From: Agarophyton chilense
Lineage: Eukaryota > Rhodophyta > Florideophyceae > Gracilariales > Gracilariaceae
Assembly (NCBI GenBank): GCA_030374765.1
Contig: JARGXX010000075.1
Coordinates: 434,001 to 498,000 of the forward strand
Reading direction: 5' to 3'
DNA: 64,000 nt
Below are positions 11,024 through 20,654 of the stretch, one piece after another. Under the pieces are notes generated by a model, which saw nothing but the letters and a program-made list of their open reading frames with translations, did not search any database and was not told the origin of the DNA. Position 1 is the first letter of the stretch; every line of letters begins with the position of its first letter. The position numbers and the translations under genes were made by a program.

Positions 11024-12706
11024 TCAAAGAGACGTGCGAGCACACAGGTTCGCAAGAAGCTGTGCGCGATCACCCTCAACTCGGTCCACGGGAAAGCCCG
11101 CATCTAAGAGGAACTGCCTCAGCGGATCCAAGCCTGGATCTTCGACCGGCACTGCACTCGGTTGTTGGGTAAACCCATGAAAGTACTCTTGAGCAATTCC
11201 CGCCGCTGCGGATTGATCGACGGAAGTCGCTACGCCTGCCAGCTCTGGCTCGTCCTCGTTACCGAGTTCAGCCTCAGCTTTCGGCGCTTCCTCATACGGT
11301 TCCTCTCCGTTTTTGGATGGAGTACCATCGTACACGTATCCAGTAAGCTGGTTCTGTGGCATTTCACGCGGGTTCTCCCGAAGAAAGCGAGCCTGCTCGG
11401 AGGTGATCAACTGGCGCGTCCAGGGGTCGTACCCAACGAAATCTCCAGCACTTGCTGTTTGTCCAGGAGAATGATCGTAGTGTCTTGCACGGGTTCCGCG
11501 AGCGGATTGATCAGCTGGCACTCCGGACCAGTCAACACTGTCGATCACATCCACAAGATGGAGGAAGTCGTCATGGTTCGCACGGAATCCCAGGACGAGA
11601 GAAAGATCGAGTTCTCTCGCATACTCTCGCGCTGTGGGCGACATGTACAAAACTCTAAAGGTATCATAAGCATCCCACAGGAGGAAGACGGCCATCTTGG
11701 CGATAAAATCGGTATAAACCACCTTCCAATATCCCGAGAACGGGTCGTTAACCAACGCGGACCCGATGTAGGAGATCGCCGGTGGGAGCTCCACAGGGCA
11801 ACCACGAGGACTCTTGATCGCCGTCCAATGCTCTGGAATACCGATGTAGCACCTGAAGCGCGCGTTCCGCCGGATGCGGTCAATCTCAATCATTTGATAC
11901 GGCACCAAATAGCCCAAACGTGATCGAGTACGACGTTCCCAACGGGGATAATCCCAATAGGGAATGTCACTCTTTCGAAGGAAGCGGAACTCCGCACGGA
12001 GAAGAGGTTTCTGAAAGCAGAGAGCTGCACCACGCACACGACGCACACCGCGCCAACCGCGAACATCGACTTCAACGAGTGTCTCGATATACGAGTAACC
12101 TTCACCGTCCGTGCGGGCTTTCCAGTTATCTAGTTCCCAGTCCTGCGGGAGGAGAACCGTACTGATAAATCGGTGAAGACGCTGGTAAATCAGCTTGGTG
12201 AACCGCGTACGGGCTTCGGACAAGGTTTCCGTTGAATATCGCGAAATCGCGTTGTCTGGCAAAGTAATATGGCTCGCCCAGTCGTCGCTATAAATCGCGT
12301 GTTCTCGAATACAGTCAGGAAAGTACCCACCGTGTACATACTGTTGTATCAACGCGTCATCGCGGATAGCAACTGGATCAAACCAGGGCGCTTGCGCGAA
12401 AAGTTCAACGATGTCGAGAGGATCTCGTCCATAGAAATCCGCAGGGTGCGGGTAGCTCCGCTGAGCACGACGAGAAGGAGCTCGAATCACACCAGCAAAG
12501 GCGACGTAAACCGCGTTCGGCATCGGAGCCACGGTTGACTGAGGTAACGGTACCACCCGGAATCCGGTGTACGGTGTGGGGAACGAACGGTATGGACCGA
12601 GTTGAGCAGAAGGCTGCGACGCAGAACCAGCAGTGTTGGACGGAGCCCCAGAAGGCACATCCTCAGAGGAGGGCTGAAACGGATTGGACCCGGCGTTCGG
12701 ATCCAT
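11024..12706 (-). CDS. Antisense accessory ORF of E1 (560 aa), unknown function
   Basis: A 560-codon ORF open from ATG (12704-12706) to stop, on the strand opposite to gag-pol, between pol and the 3' LTR. It resembles no retroelement core protein I know. The first 65 residues are Ser/Pro/Gly-rich. Residues about 80-400 look globular, with many Trp, Tyr and Arg. The C-terminal 120 residues are acidic and Pro/Ala-rich. I see no signal peptide, clear membrane span or zinc finger. Residues 351-393 (RVLYMSPTAREYARELD onward) and 425-442 (GYDPWTRQLITSEQARFL) resemble antisense-encoded segments of E2 (RIFFLPPRVAQDIFRFG; FDPATWEIVPRHAQYY). The ORF looks whole although the sense genes are not. Extra ORFs in antisense are known in some plant Ty3/gypsy elements; a role here is unknown. 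Confidence 0.75.
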   Translation of the reverse strand: MDPNAGSNPFQPSSEDVPSGAPSNTAGSASQPSAQLGPYRSFPTPYTGFRVVPLPQSTVAPMPNAVYVAFAGVIRAPSRRAQRSYPHPADFYGRDPLDIVELFAQAPWFDPVAIRDDALIQQYVHGGYFPDCIREHAIYSDDWASHITLPDNAISRYSTETLSEARTRFTKLIYQRLHRFISTVLLPQDWELDNWKARTDGEGYSYIETLVEVDVRGWRGVRRVRGAALCFQKPLLRAEFRFLRKSDIPYWDYPRWERRTRSRLGYLVPYQMIEIDRIRRNARFRCYIGIPEHWTAIKSPRGCPVELPPAISYIGSALVNDPFSGYWKVVYTDFIAKMAVFLLWDAYDTFRVLYMSPTAREYARELDLSLVLGFRANHDDFLHLVDVIDSVDWSGVPADQSARGTRARHYDHSPGQTASAGDFVGYDPWTRQLITSEQARFLRENPREMPQNQLTGYVYDGTPSKNGEEPYEEAPKAEAELGNEDEPELAGVATSVDQSAAAGIAQEYFHGFTQQPSAVPVEDPGLDPLRQFLLDAGFPVDRVEGDRAQLLANLCARTSL

Positions 12707-12861
12707 CGCAAGAGATCCAGCTGAAGAGCGGTGAGGAACAGAATGCTGTTGAGAACTGTAAGAGTTGGTCGTGCGGCGAGGAATTCGTGATGACGATGGG
12801 TACCCGGACCACCGGTTTGACTGCGTATAAACGCTTGCGTCCCCGATGGTTCGCGCTTAAC

Positions 12862-12871
12862 AAGGGGGGTA
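12862..12871 (+). promoter_or_regulatory. Polypurine tract of E1
   Basis: AAGGGGGG lies immediately before the 3' LTR, the expected place for the plus-strand primer of an LTR element. Confidence 0.65.
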
Positions 12872-13538
12872 TGTAGTATTCTACTATGTCGGGGAATCCG
12901 ATGGGTTGGGTTTTCGCTAAGTCGTGGTTGGAACTCATAAGTGAGTGATGTCATCAAACTTGTGATATGAAACGGCACACCGCGTAGGATGCCAGGAGGC
13001 AGGGTACATTGTTGGAACACGTGGCATCACGAGTGAAGTGGGTTGCAACGGCGCATGTAGTGGCGATCCACGTGGCTGGTTTTACTAACCTTTGTAGCTA
13101 GACGTCCATTAGGGACCATACCCATACAGTGGTTTGGCTAAGTGGCTGACCACTGGGTATTATTTATATATTTATTTGGGCACTCACCCTGGCACACAGT
13201 ATATAGTGTACCAGAGGTGAGCGCCGACTGCAAGTAAAGGAGACAACATGGGCATCATGACTATTATGTTCCTCGCTTATGATTCCTTTACCGGAGATCC
13301 GGACGAGCTATAATAGATTTTCAGCCCCCAACCACTTCACGAGTCGCCTCGTACCTACGTTCCATCAACGTTTTACAGTTGCACTGTTCGCCCTCGCTGG
13401 CGAGTAGTGGCCTTACACCCCACTTCCAGCTCGCTGGTGTTGTAGCTCTACCACCCCTTTTCCTTCGCCGCAAGCGACCCATCGGCAGTCCGAACGCTGT
13501 CGCAAGTGTCTACTCTCTCCGTTAGAGTGGATACTACA
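12872..13538 (+). repeat. 3' LTR of E1
   Basis: 667 bp, matching 2814-3480 with about eight or nine mismatches. It begins TGTAGTATTC and ends GATACTACA, followed by CCGTC as the right half of the target duplication. Confidence 0.93.
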
Positions 13539-13586
13539 CCGTCCATACACTGAACGATGAAAACCTGACTCCCTCCTGTCGCTTTC

Positions 13587-14440
13587 TTGACTCTCAAGAC
13601 CAGCCCCAAACTTCTCTGTTTTACGGTAAAACTATGCCGAATTCTATGCGGAAAAAGACGGCTGAACACGCGCCGCAAGGCTTTACAACTTTTCCAACAA
13701 AATTGTAAAGAATACAACACTTTTGCGCATTTTAGTCTCCCTCAGTCCACCATTTATAGCATACGCAATGCATGAAAGACAAAGAACAACAAATATTTAT
13801 CTAAACTGCTTAACCCAATTAAGTATTATCCAGAACGTTCTAACATCTTGACCCCTGATGAGCAATTGATGTTAGTAAAACTTGCTGTTAATGCCGCAGA
13901 AAGAGGACTTTTTTACTGAACAACACATGAAACAATACATTCTGGAGATTGCCAACGATTGCCGCCAATCTTTCTAAAGAAATATACCTTTTGGTGACAC
14001 TGTGAACGATTTTTTCCTTCGAAATAGGAGACTGTGGTTTTTAAAAGCCGACAATCATAGAAATAATATCAAAGACAAAGGAGCACTTGTTCTAGCTGTA
14101 GTGATTGCGTCAGCATCAGATTTCGTTGCTTTTAAATTATTCGTCACCACTGGGAAAAACGTTATGCCTCGTTGAAAAATGCCACTCGACCTGGCATACA
14201 AACAAAAACTTCCAGCAACTCCCCACTGGCTAATAAACGCATATTTGTTGGGAAATCCAACCAAAATTGTGATATCTCAGAAAGAATCCATGATCATGGC
14301 CTCTGATGTTTCAGTTAGTATCGCACTTAAATTCTTTTCGCAGTAAAACTATCGAACAGGACAGACCAGTCTTTTGTATTTTGGATGGCCACGGTTCCAG
14401 GAGTGGAGGTGAATGGATCTATAAGAGTAGGCTCTTACTA
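13587..14440 (+). pseudogene. pogo/CENP-B-like (DDE_1) transposase relic
   Basis: Degraded DNA-transposon gene directly right of E1. 13640-13775 encodes an HTH-like segment with ALQLFQQ and LPQSTIYSI. A second CENP-B-type HTH follows (LTPDEQLMLVKLAVNAAERG) near 13850-13910. FFLRNRRLWFL lies near 14010-14045, and PVFCILDGHGSRSGG, the motif around a catalytic Asp of the DDE_1 superfamily, is near 14365-14410. The segments lie in different frames with stops between them, so it is a pseudogene. The order HTH-HTH-DDE is that of pogo/Tigger transposases. The last catalytic residue is not identified. Confidence 0.5.
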
Positions 14441-14893
14441 AACGTTAGTTCACTTTTAATACTTTGACGCTAGCTCTCTTCTTTGGTTGAACCTTCTACC
14501 GGTTCTACCCTTATATAATCGTAGAGCTAGTATTTGAATGTTTGAACTTGGTTCGAACATTCTCTAGTGAGTATTTGTTCAAATACAAATACGAAAGGTT
14601 GCCATGAAATAGTTCTTTTACAGGATCCTTCGCTCCCAGAAATGTAACATAATCATCATGCAACTTCTTTCGAATACATCCCATATCTGACAATCCTTTG
14701 ATTTCAAAAGTATAAAGACCTTTTAGAAACTTAACGAAAATTTTAAGATCAGTTAGTTCACTCAGATCTGTATAGCAACTCCAATATTGCATTCAAACTG
14801 AAATTGGGTGTGGCCGGATTCCAAAAAATTACGTGGGAAGTAGTGAAGCAGAGCTTCATGGACTCTGTAATGTAGCCCAAGCGTTTCCAGATC
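14441..14893. other. AT-rich stretch, no gene recognised
   Basis: Short minus-strand ORFs (72 and 93 codons) cover this stretch but show no family motif and are Lys/Leu/Phe-rich, as expected from base composition. It may contain the decayed end of the pogo-like element. Confidence 0.4.
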
Positions 14894-15388
14894 ATGGTCG
14901 TGCTCAGAAAAAGACTGGACAATAGTCGTAAAATGTACAATGGGTATGAAATTTCGAACGCAGGTGCACTGCGCATGAAGAAGCGCGCAAGCGATACTGT
15001 GTCATTCTACAGAATAAGACAGATAGTTGCAAAAGAAGATTGTCCCGTCCTTTGTGTAGCACTCATAGAGCAAGCCCTACAGATCAGTCGCTCGGCCTAT
15101 CACATTCCTTGGAGCGCAGCACAGTTGGAAGCCCCGCTACATGTTTTTGTTAGGAAGATCGGAAGAATAGAAGGTGCGCCAGCCGCAGTGCTGACCAAAC
15201 AAAATATATTCCCTGATGCAACAACAAAGAAAGAGGGAAGAAAACATCAAGGCAATCTAGAGCTGTTTTGGTTCTTAGCCTATGGAGAAGGTTTCTTGCA
15301 CAATGCTAGAGCAGAAAGAAAGGGCGGTGCTGCCTTTGAAGACGATATTCGATTGATGGAACTGTGGAGGCGTCGCAACTATCTTTGA
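14894..15388 (+). CDS. Unrecognised 164-aa ORF
   Basis: An ATG-initiated ORF ending TGA at 15386-15388 with balanced composition and no low-complexity region. It is basic at the N-terminus (RKRLDNSRK), with a central segment rich in Ala/Ile/Leu and a C-terminus ending LMELWRRRNYL. No catalytic motif, membrane span or signal peptide is seen. It lies on the same strand as and just downstream of the pogo-like relic, so it could be part of that transposon, or a chance ORF. I do not recognise the family. Confidence 0.3.
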   Translation: MVVLRKRLDNSRKMYNGYEISNAGALRMKKRASDTVSFYRIRQIVAKEDCPVLCVALIEQALQISRSAYHIPWSAAQLEAPLHVFVRKIGRIEGAPAAVLTKQNIFPDATTKKEGRKHQGNLELFWFLAYGEGFLHNARAERKGGAAFEDDIRLMELWRRRNYL

Positions 15389-18300
15389 AGTATGCAAGGG
15401 AAGAAAACAGTGCGACCTTTAAGGTGGAATCGGCGCTCTAGACGCTCTGGAATCGATAATAAAGATGGCAATAGTGGCGTCGAGTTTACCAGGGTTTCTG
15501 AAATAAAGCCACAGGCTGTTTTTTCATTTGTTTTAATAGTAAAGGTTGGTTGTTTCCGCCTTTTTGTGCGCAGAGCCTGCATTTAGAGGCAAAGAATGCT
15601 TCTAAAACTAAGTCGGAGGGGAGAGTTAGCCTTTTCAGAGCGTTTAATTGAAAAAGGGTTCAAATAGAAAACGTTGTCAACTAGGAGTCTGATACTAGTC
15701 TTTTAAGACATTAAATCAATACTGTTCAGTGTGGGAGAAGAAAAGTCGTTATGACTTGAGCACAATGTGGGATTCCAGTAATGCCGGTAGGGTCAGATAC
15801 GTCTTACAATGCCTCCGGCGATGCGGGTGCAAGCAATTCTGTAAAATAAAAATGTTCATAGCGTCAGGAAGAAGCTAAAAAACGTCACCGAGCGCTCGAA
15901 CTTTTGAAGAAACCTTAACCTTTTCGAATTGTTCCTGTAACAATTGAGCTCTCCTTAACAAACACAAATCTCAGTAAAGCTCACAAATCTCATGACACGT
16001 TAAGCTGTGATAGCTTCTTAATTGAAAGCAAGCGCTTCAGCGCAAGCGCACCCCAATCGTTGTATTGCACTTGATTTGCAAAGGAGAACTTTATCGTGAA
16101 CAAAGTCATCTAGAAACGTAAACATGGCGTTGCGATCGACAATAATTAGATGTACAGGTTTCAAACACGAATTGCGGATGATAAAAGGAGAAACTTTAAA
16201 CAAAACCTTTTCTTACTTGCAGCTCTCCGGTCATTCAGAGCCAGATACAAATCTGCTACTTTTTGGTTCTCTCAAAGGCAATCCGCGCAATCTGGAGCGC
16301 GATTGACCGCAGATTCACACAAGCATGTTCGCTCTCTTCGCATTTTTTGTGGTTTTGTGCAAAACATTCCCTGGATTGTTGAACGACCTTCATAGTGTCG
16401 GAAACTTTGATGAAACAAGTATTCTCTAAGAGTTGGGGAAAAGAATAAAGTGATTTACATCATCCTATAGTCAGAGAAATGGCCGCAGAATGGCACTTAA
16501 AAACCATGAATCTTATGTAACAGAGTCAAAAAATGAATTATTCGAACAGGTAGGTGTTGCTCTATTAGTCCATTTTTAGGTATTTTCAAGACAAAGTCGC
16601 ATGGCTAGAAGGTAACGATTTGTTTTCTGCTGACTGGAGATCCACTGCATTTGTAGCTCTCCGGTTGACGGAAACTGATTGTTGCCCCTGCATGTTTTCA
16701 TAATACTGTGATATTCTATTAGAGACTGTAGTGTACTCCATAGCAGCGATATGACTACATGACACACTTCGAAAAGCAGGCGTCGACTTATGACCGACAA
16801 TTTTTGAAAAAAAAGTGTGAAACGGGATGATCAGGGGAATTTGAATAAAGAAGCGAAAATTCTAGACACAAGACAATACTCAAAGTAGTGAGGTGTGTAA
16901 AAACAAGAGGTCGGTTCTACAAGACTCATTAAATCACAAAACAACACACAAAACATACGACAGAGACGTGGTAAACAGCACAAAGTAAAAGGAAGCCTCA
17001 GAATAAATAGTAAAGCTCAAATTCGATTGGCCTAAAACCAAAAGGTGCTTTTCAGTCAATACTGACTTGAGAATTTCTTTTAAATTTCGAGATGGTGATA
17101 TGTTGGTGGTTTCCGGTTGACATCTGCCTTCATTTTCAAAGACCTAGCGCTTTTTATTGTTCCGGGATGCAACAAAGCTACTTTTGTCGTAAGTATTACA
17201 CTTTGGTGGGGTACAAAGTAATTTTCCTACAATAGACAGTTTTTTTATTGAGCAGTTACACCGTAAAAGTGTACAGTAGTATATTCATATTAATTTAAAC
17301 CTAATATACATTCGCTTTTTGAAGTTTTAGTCTCATATTATACATTTATCGAGTTCATTATCAAGAAAAACTTACTTTTTCCGTATATGGAGCTTGATAC
17401 GTTTTGATGATTTGAGTTTTTAGGAATATCCAAAGCTACCTATCTCCTTCGTTGATTGTAGAGCACCCGCAATGCAAAAAGATCCAAGCGTATCGACAGC
17501 GTCCTTTACGCCCACTCATCGGTCAAAAGAAACACCGAACCTTGCAGTTAAACAAGCTTGGTCTTGTAATCTTTTTTAATAATCTGCGATGACTGCAATG
17601 AGCAATTTTTGTTTTTTTTTATGGATCTACAAACGTTTTACAACGATCTGGAGAACCCAGCACATCATCACACGGCAATTATTTGAACCATGCACGTGAA
17701 AGTGCTTTTACTCTCTCTTTGTACGTTGAATTAGTGATAAAAGTGATTAGTTGTATTGCGCTACGCTTGAAATGAGAGAAATCGGTGTGTTGGTGAACTC
17801 ACGATTCGGCGTAAACAAGTTGTTGGACTGTGTTTGTCAAATCAAAACAAATTCTGGAGCACCATAGAAGAAACGAAATGTCCGTCACGCCAGAAATAGT
17901 GCCGCGCTGCTGATAGTGGCCTGACTAAGGAAGAAAGAAAAAGCTGGAGTGGAAAGGTGCAAAAAGGGTTTAAAAAGTATAGGGAAACGCGAAAACGGAA
18001 TGATGCAAGTTTTTGTGAAGGCCGCAGAACTTGTGGAATAAAATCAGGCGCCGACATGCAGCGTTGCCGTGCAAGAAGTGCGGTGTATCGACTGTTTCGA
18101 TGAGTTGCTACCTCCAAAGAGACCGGTGCGGCGTGGGTGGAGCTGTTGCAGCAATGGTAAGCGAGGTGGCCTTTTGGGGGTTGAAAACAAGGCGAGAAAT
18201 AGGTATGACAGTGTGGTAAAGAATGGTTTTTGCGTTTGTTGTTGTGTGTTGCGATTCAGGGCTCTGAGACTGTTACACGTGGATCACAGCAATGCCACAA

Positions 18301-18433
18301 CCGTGGATGCACACGCACACAATCTGGGGGCCGGTGAGATGTGAAGACGCCGGCAAACGCCAAAACCAATACGGAATGGACAGCAAGGAAGGCGAGAAGA
18401 AACAAAAACGATGGAAAAGAGAGAGAGAGAGCT
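15389..18433. other. 3 kb without a supported gene
   Basis: AT-rich sequence with only short ORFs on both strands and no recognisable domains, tRNA fold or long repeat. GC content rises sharply from about 18.2 kb at the edge of the gene island. The last few hundred bases probably hold the 3' flank of the AIG1-like gene. Confidence 0.5.
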
Positions 18434-19405
18434 TTACGAAACGGCAGTTTGATACTTTGTACAGCAGGAGGAGGAGCGATCGTTGTCGGACAGAGCGCAT
18501 CGTCGCCTCCGTCGGCGGTCCAGTCGAGCGTGCAGACGGAAACCGGAGCGGGTAAGATACGTGGCGCACGTGAGCGAGAAGGCGACGAAGAACAGATGGT
18601 GCACCGGAGAGAAGCGGTGTTGAAACGGATAAGGCCAATAGCCGCCGTTGTAACGAGTACACAAGAGCGTCCAGAAAAAGTAACACATACCGTATACATT
18701 GACGAAGAGTACGGCGCGACGTTGCTTGATAGCGTACTTGGCAAGTAAGTCAGCATCCTTGAGTAAGCTATCACCCAGTGCAAACAAGAGCGGGTTGAGG
18801 TGCAACAGCGCCATCTTAGCGTCGTGATCTGGCACCAGCACAGCGCGCAAGCGATTCATAGGGTGAAAGTGCAAAATGAGATAGTAGGCCAGACCAACAA
18901 AAGCAGCAAGTGGAAACAGCACGGTAGTGAAGCGATGCACAACACGTTCCACAGCTCGCGCAGGGCGCGAACGAACTCGACGACCAAGTTGTAACACAGC
19001 ATACATAAGACACAACGAAGCGTACCACGTACAGTGCAAGTTTGCATGAAACGTAAGAAACACCGAGTCGCGACCAAACGCAGTGGCGGCTGGTAACGGT
19101 GTACGACCCGGTGCTTTGAGTACAACCAATTGTACGTACTGCGCATACAGAAAGTTGGGTGCGGCCATGAGATAAAACACAAGACGAGCGACGCGTAGCG
19201 GGCGCGACGTCGAGTCGGAGGCGCTTCCGGCGACGCCGGCAGCAGCGGCGGAGGGCGCGGCGGAAGCGGTAGGGGACGCGCAGCGCATGGCGGCGGCGGG
19301 GGAGGCGGCGCGCCGGCGGCGACTGCCGCGGCGGCGGCACGCAAGGGCGCGTAAAGAGCACGACGCCGACAAGCGCGCAACGCGCGCGACAGCGGCGGGC
19401 GTCAT
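18434..19405 (-). CDS. AIG1/ADTRP (FAR-17a)-like integral membrane hydrolase
   Basis: Predicted 323-aa multipass membrane protein of the AIG1/ADTRP family, whose animal members hydrolyse fatty-acid esters of hydroxy fatty acids. The first 65-70 residues are Ala/Arg-rich, possibly a targeting sequence. Six hydrophobic segments lie at about 72-97, 114-140, 159-180, 197-215, 229-252 and 264-285. The FLTF motif gives Thr118, matching AIG1's nucleophile Thr43. LLHLNPLL gives His202 at the place of the catalytic His134. The hallmark GYWPYPF (AIG1: GMWVYPF) is at 255-261. The frame stays open to 19504 and beyond but without an ATG, so 19403-19405 is the first start. A second ATG 39 codons later is possible. 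The C-terminus is Arg-rich (LDRRRRRRC). Its start lies 215 bp from the stop of the FtsJ gene on the same strand. Intron-free as read. Confidence 0.72.
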   Translation of the reverse strand: MTPAAVARVARLSASCSLRALACRRRGSRRRRAASPAAAMRCASPTASAAPSAAAAGVAGSASDSTSRPLRVARLVFYLMAAPNFLYAQYVQLVVLKAPGRTPLPAATAFGRDSVFLTFHANLHCTWYASLCLMYAVLQLGRRVRSRPARAVERVVHRFTTVLFPLAAFVGLAYYLILHFHPMNRLRAVLVPDHDAKMALLHLNPLLFALGDSLLKDADLLAKYAIKQRRAVLFVNVYGMCYFFWTLLCTRYNGGYWPYPFQHRFSPVHHLFFVAFSLTCATYLTRSGFRLHARLDRRRRRRCALSDNDRSSSCCTKYQTAVS

Positions 19406-19619
19406 GGCGGCGGGGCGGCGGGCGGCACGCGACGGCGACGGTGCGAAACGACGGGGGGGTGCTGGCGAGACGGCGGGAGGAGGAGCAGTCGCGCTCTCGC
19501 GCACGAGCCGACGGCAGCGGGCGTGTCGTCACAACACACAGCATGAATTCATTCAAAACGTGTGTACACGTCGCACAAAGTAACACAACAGCTGTAAGCA
19601 ACCACGTGTAACAGCTGGT

Positions 19620-20539
19620 CTACGATGTGTGGCAGTCGAGCGCGAGAGGCGCTTGAGCGGCGGCAGCGGCAGCGCGACGCGGTGAGAAGGCGCGACACAC
19701 GTAGTACAGCTCGCGCGAGCGGCGGTCCGACGCGCCCACGCGCGCCGCACGCACGCTTTCAAAGCGCGCGCGCAACGCGCGTGCCAACGCCGCCTCGTCG
19801 CGCCCGCCAAACACCTTGAGCACGAGCGTGCCGCGCGCCGCCAACACGTGTTCGGCCAGCTGTGCCACGCCTCGCGCCACGCTCATGCTGGCCACGTGGT
19901 CACGTGTCGAATCGCCCGTCGTGCGTGGTGCCGCGTCACTCAACACCACGTCGGCGCGTCGTACCAACCGCTTCAGCACCCTTGTGGCCGTGCGCGCGTG
20001 CCGTACGTCGCCGCACACTACGCTTGCGCCGCGCACCGCACTCATGTTGGCCGTGTCCACGTCCACGCACACCAGCTGCGCTCCCCGTCAGTGCTCTTCG
20101 TTCGCTCGTAGCGCGCGCGCACACGCGCGCGTGCCTTTGTGTGTCGTCGCCAACGTACCTGTCCAAAGTGCGGCCGCGGGTGCAACGATGATGACCGCGT
20201 GTCGCGCCCCGCGTCCCACGCTTGCTGCGGATCGAGATGTACGCGCCGCGCCACCACCGTCGCGAAACCGCCCGGAGCAGAGCCCACATCTACTACCACG
20301 GAGCGCGCGCGCAGCAGATGAAACCGATCGTCCAGTTGCATGAGCTTGAACGCCGCCCGATTGCGTACTCCCTCTTGTTGCGCCCGTCGCCGGTATGTGT
20401 CCTTGATGCGCCGCTTCTGCCAACTGCACATCGCGCGCGCGCGTATCGTTGCCGTCCGCATTGCGTCGTAGTTGCCACCGCCCCGCGCTTGTCGTCGCTG
20501 CCGCCGCCCGTCGTCGCCGCCACACTTGCTTTTGTTCAT
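19620..20539 (-). CDS. FtsJ/RrmJ-type rRNA 2'-O-ribose methyltransferase (2 exons)
   Basis: SAM-dependent methyltransferase of the FtsJ/RrmJ (MRM2-like) family, which methylates a ribose 2'-OH in large-subunit rRNA. Exon 1 (20539-20159) and exon 2 (20075-19620) give 278 aa. The catalytic K-D-K-E tetrad is complete: Lys65 (NRAAFKL), Asp174 (VLSDAAP), Lys214 (LVLKVFGG) and Glu249 (RSRELYYV). The spacings D-K 40 and K-E 35 equal those of E. coli RrmJ. The SAM loop VDVGSAPGGF is at 83-92, and VCGDVRH at 148-153. About 23 extra residues lie between the SAM loop and the next strand (LVCVDVD). The N-terminus is basic and Gly-rich. It could act in mitochondrion, plastid or nucleus; sequence does not decide. 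ATG at 20537-20539, stop TAG. Strongly GC-rich codons, unlike the AT-rich surroundings. Confidence 0.88.
20076..20158 (-). other. Intron of the FtsJ-like gene
   Basis: 83-nt GT-AG intron in phase 0: donor CAG|GTACGT and acceptor GCGCAG|CTGGTG. Removing it joins two segments of the same methyltransferase domain in frame at the expected place between the SAM loop and strand 2. Reading through gives no homologous sequence. Confidence 0.8.
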
Positions 20540-20654
20540 AACCTCGCAACTTTTTCAGCACATGTGCACTTTCAGTTTTTTATTTTATTTTTAGCCAACC
20601 TACTCGTGCGCTGTAAGCCTTTGTGTGAGCTTCGGTGTGCACTGTCAGAGGATT

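Larger units (their letters stand above)
2814..13538 (+). mobile_element. Ty3/gypsy (chromovirus-like) LTR element E1
   Basis: Complete-length LTR retrotransposon, about 10.7 kb. Order: 5' LTR, primer-binding site, gag, protease, RT, RNase H, integrase, chromodomain, purine-rich repeat spacer, antisense ORF, polypurine tract, 3' LTR. The LTRs begin TGTAGTAT and end ATACTACA, an 8-bp terminal inverted repeat. The flanking target duplication is CCGTT/CCGTC (4 of 5). The two 667-bp LTRs differ at about eight or nine positions by eye, so it is the youngest of the three gypsy elements here. The sense genes are broken in roughly five or six places, so it is a fossil. Integrase upstream-to-downstream order (RT before IN) and the chromodomain place it in Ty3/gypsy rather than Copia. 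Confidence 0.93.

Noticed and set aside
11162-11923. 253-codon plus-strand ORF within the E1 antisense gene region
   Set aside because: The minus-strand 560-codon ORF is longer and partly shared with E2. The plus-strand ORF shows no such match and is taken as its shadow.
16018-16395. Short ORFs on both strands near 16.0-16.4 kb
   Set aside because: 60-81 codons, mutually overlapping, no motif and no neighbour supporting a gene.
18031-18344. Two overlapping plus-strand ORFs (62 and 91 codons) with several Cys and a possible GTAAGC donor
   Set aside because: No family motif, and the frames overlap each other. They sit in the likely 3' flank of the AIG1-like gene, so support is too weak to call a gene.
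18816-19601. 261-codon minus-strand ORF over the AIG1-like gene
   Set aside because: A shadow frame of the GC-rich gene: Arg/Ser/Cys-biased and without the conserved motifs.
19816-20343. 175-codon plus-strand ORF over the FtsJ-like gene
   Set aside because: It lies antisense to the conserved methyltransferase domain, and its Ala/Arg/Thr bias is typical of a shadow frame in GC-rich coding DNA.
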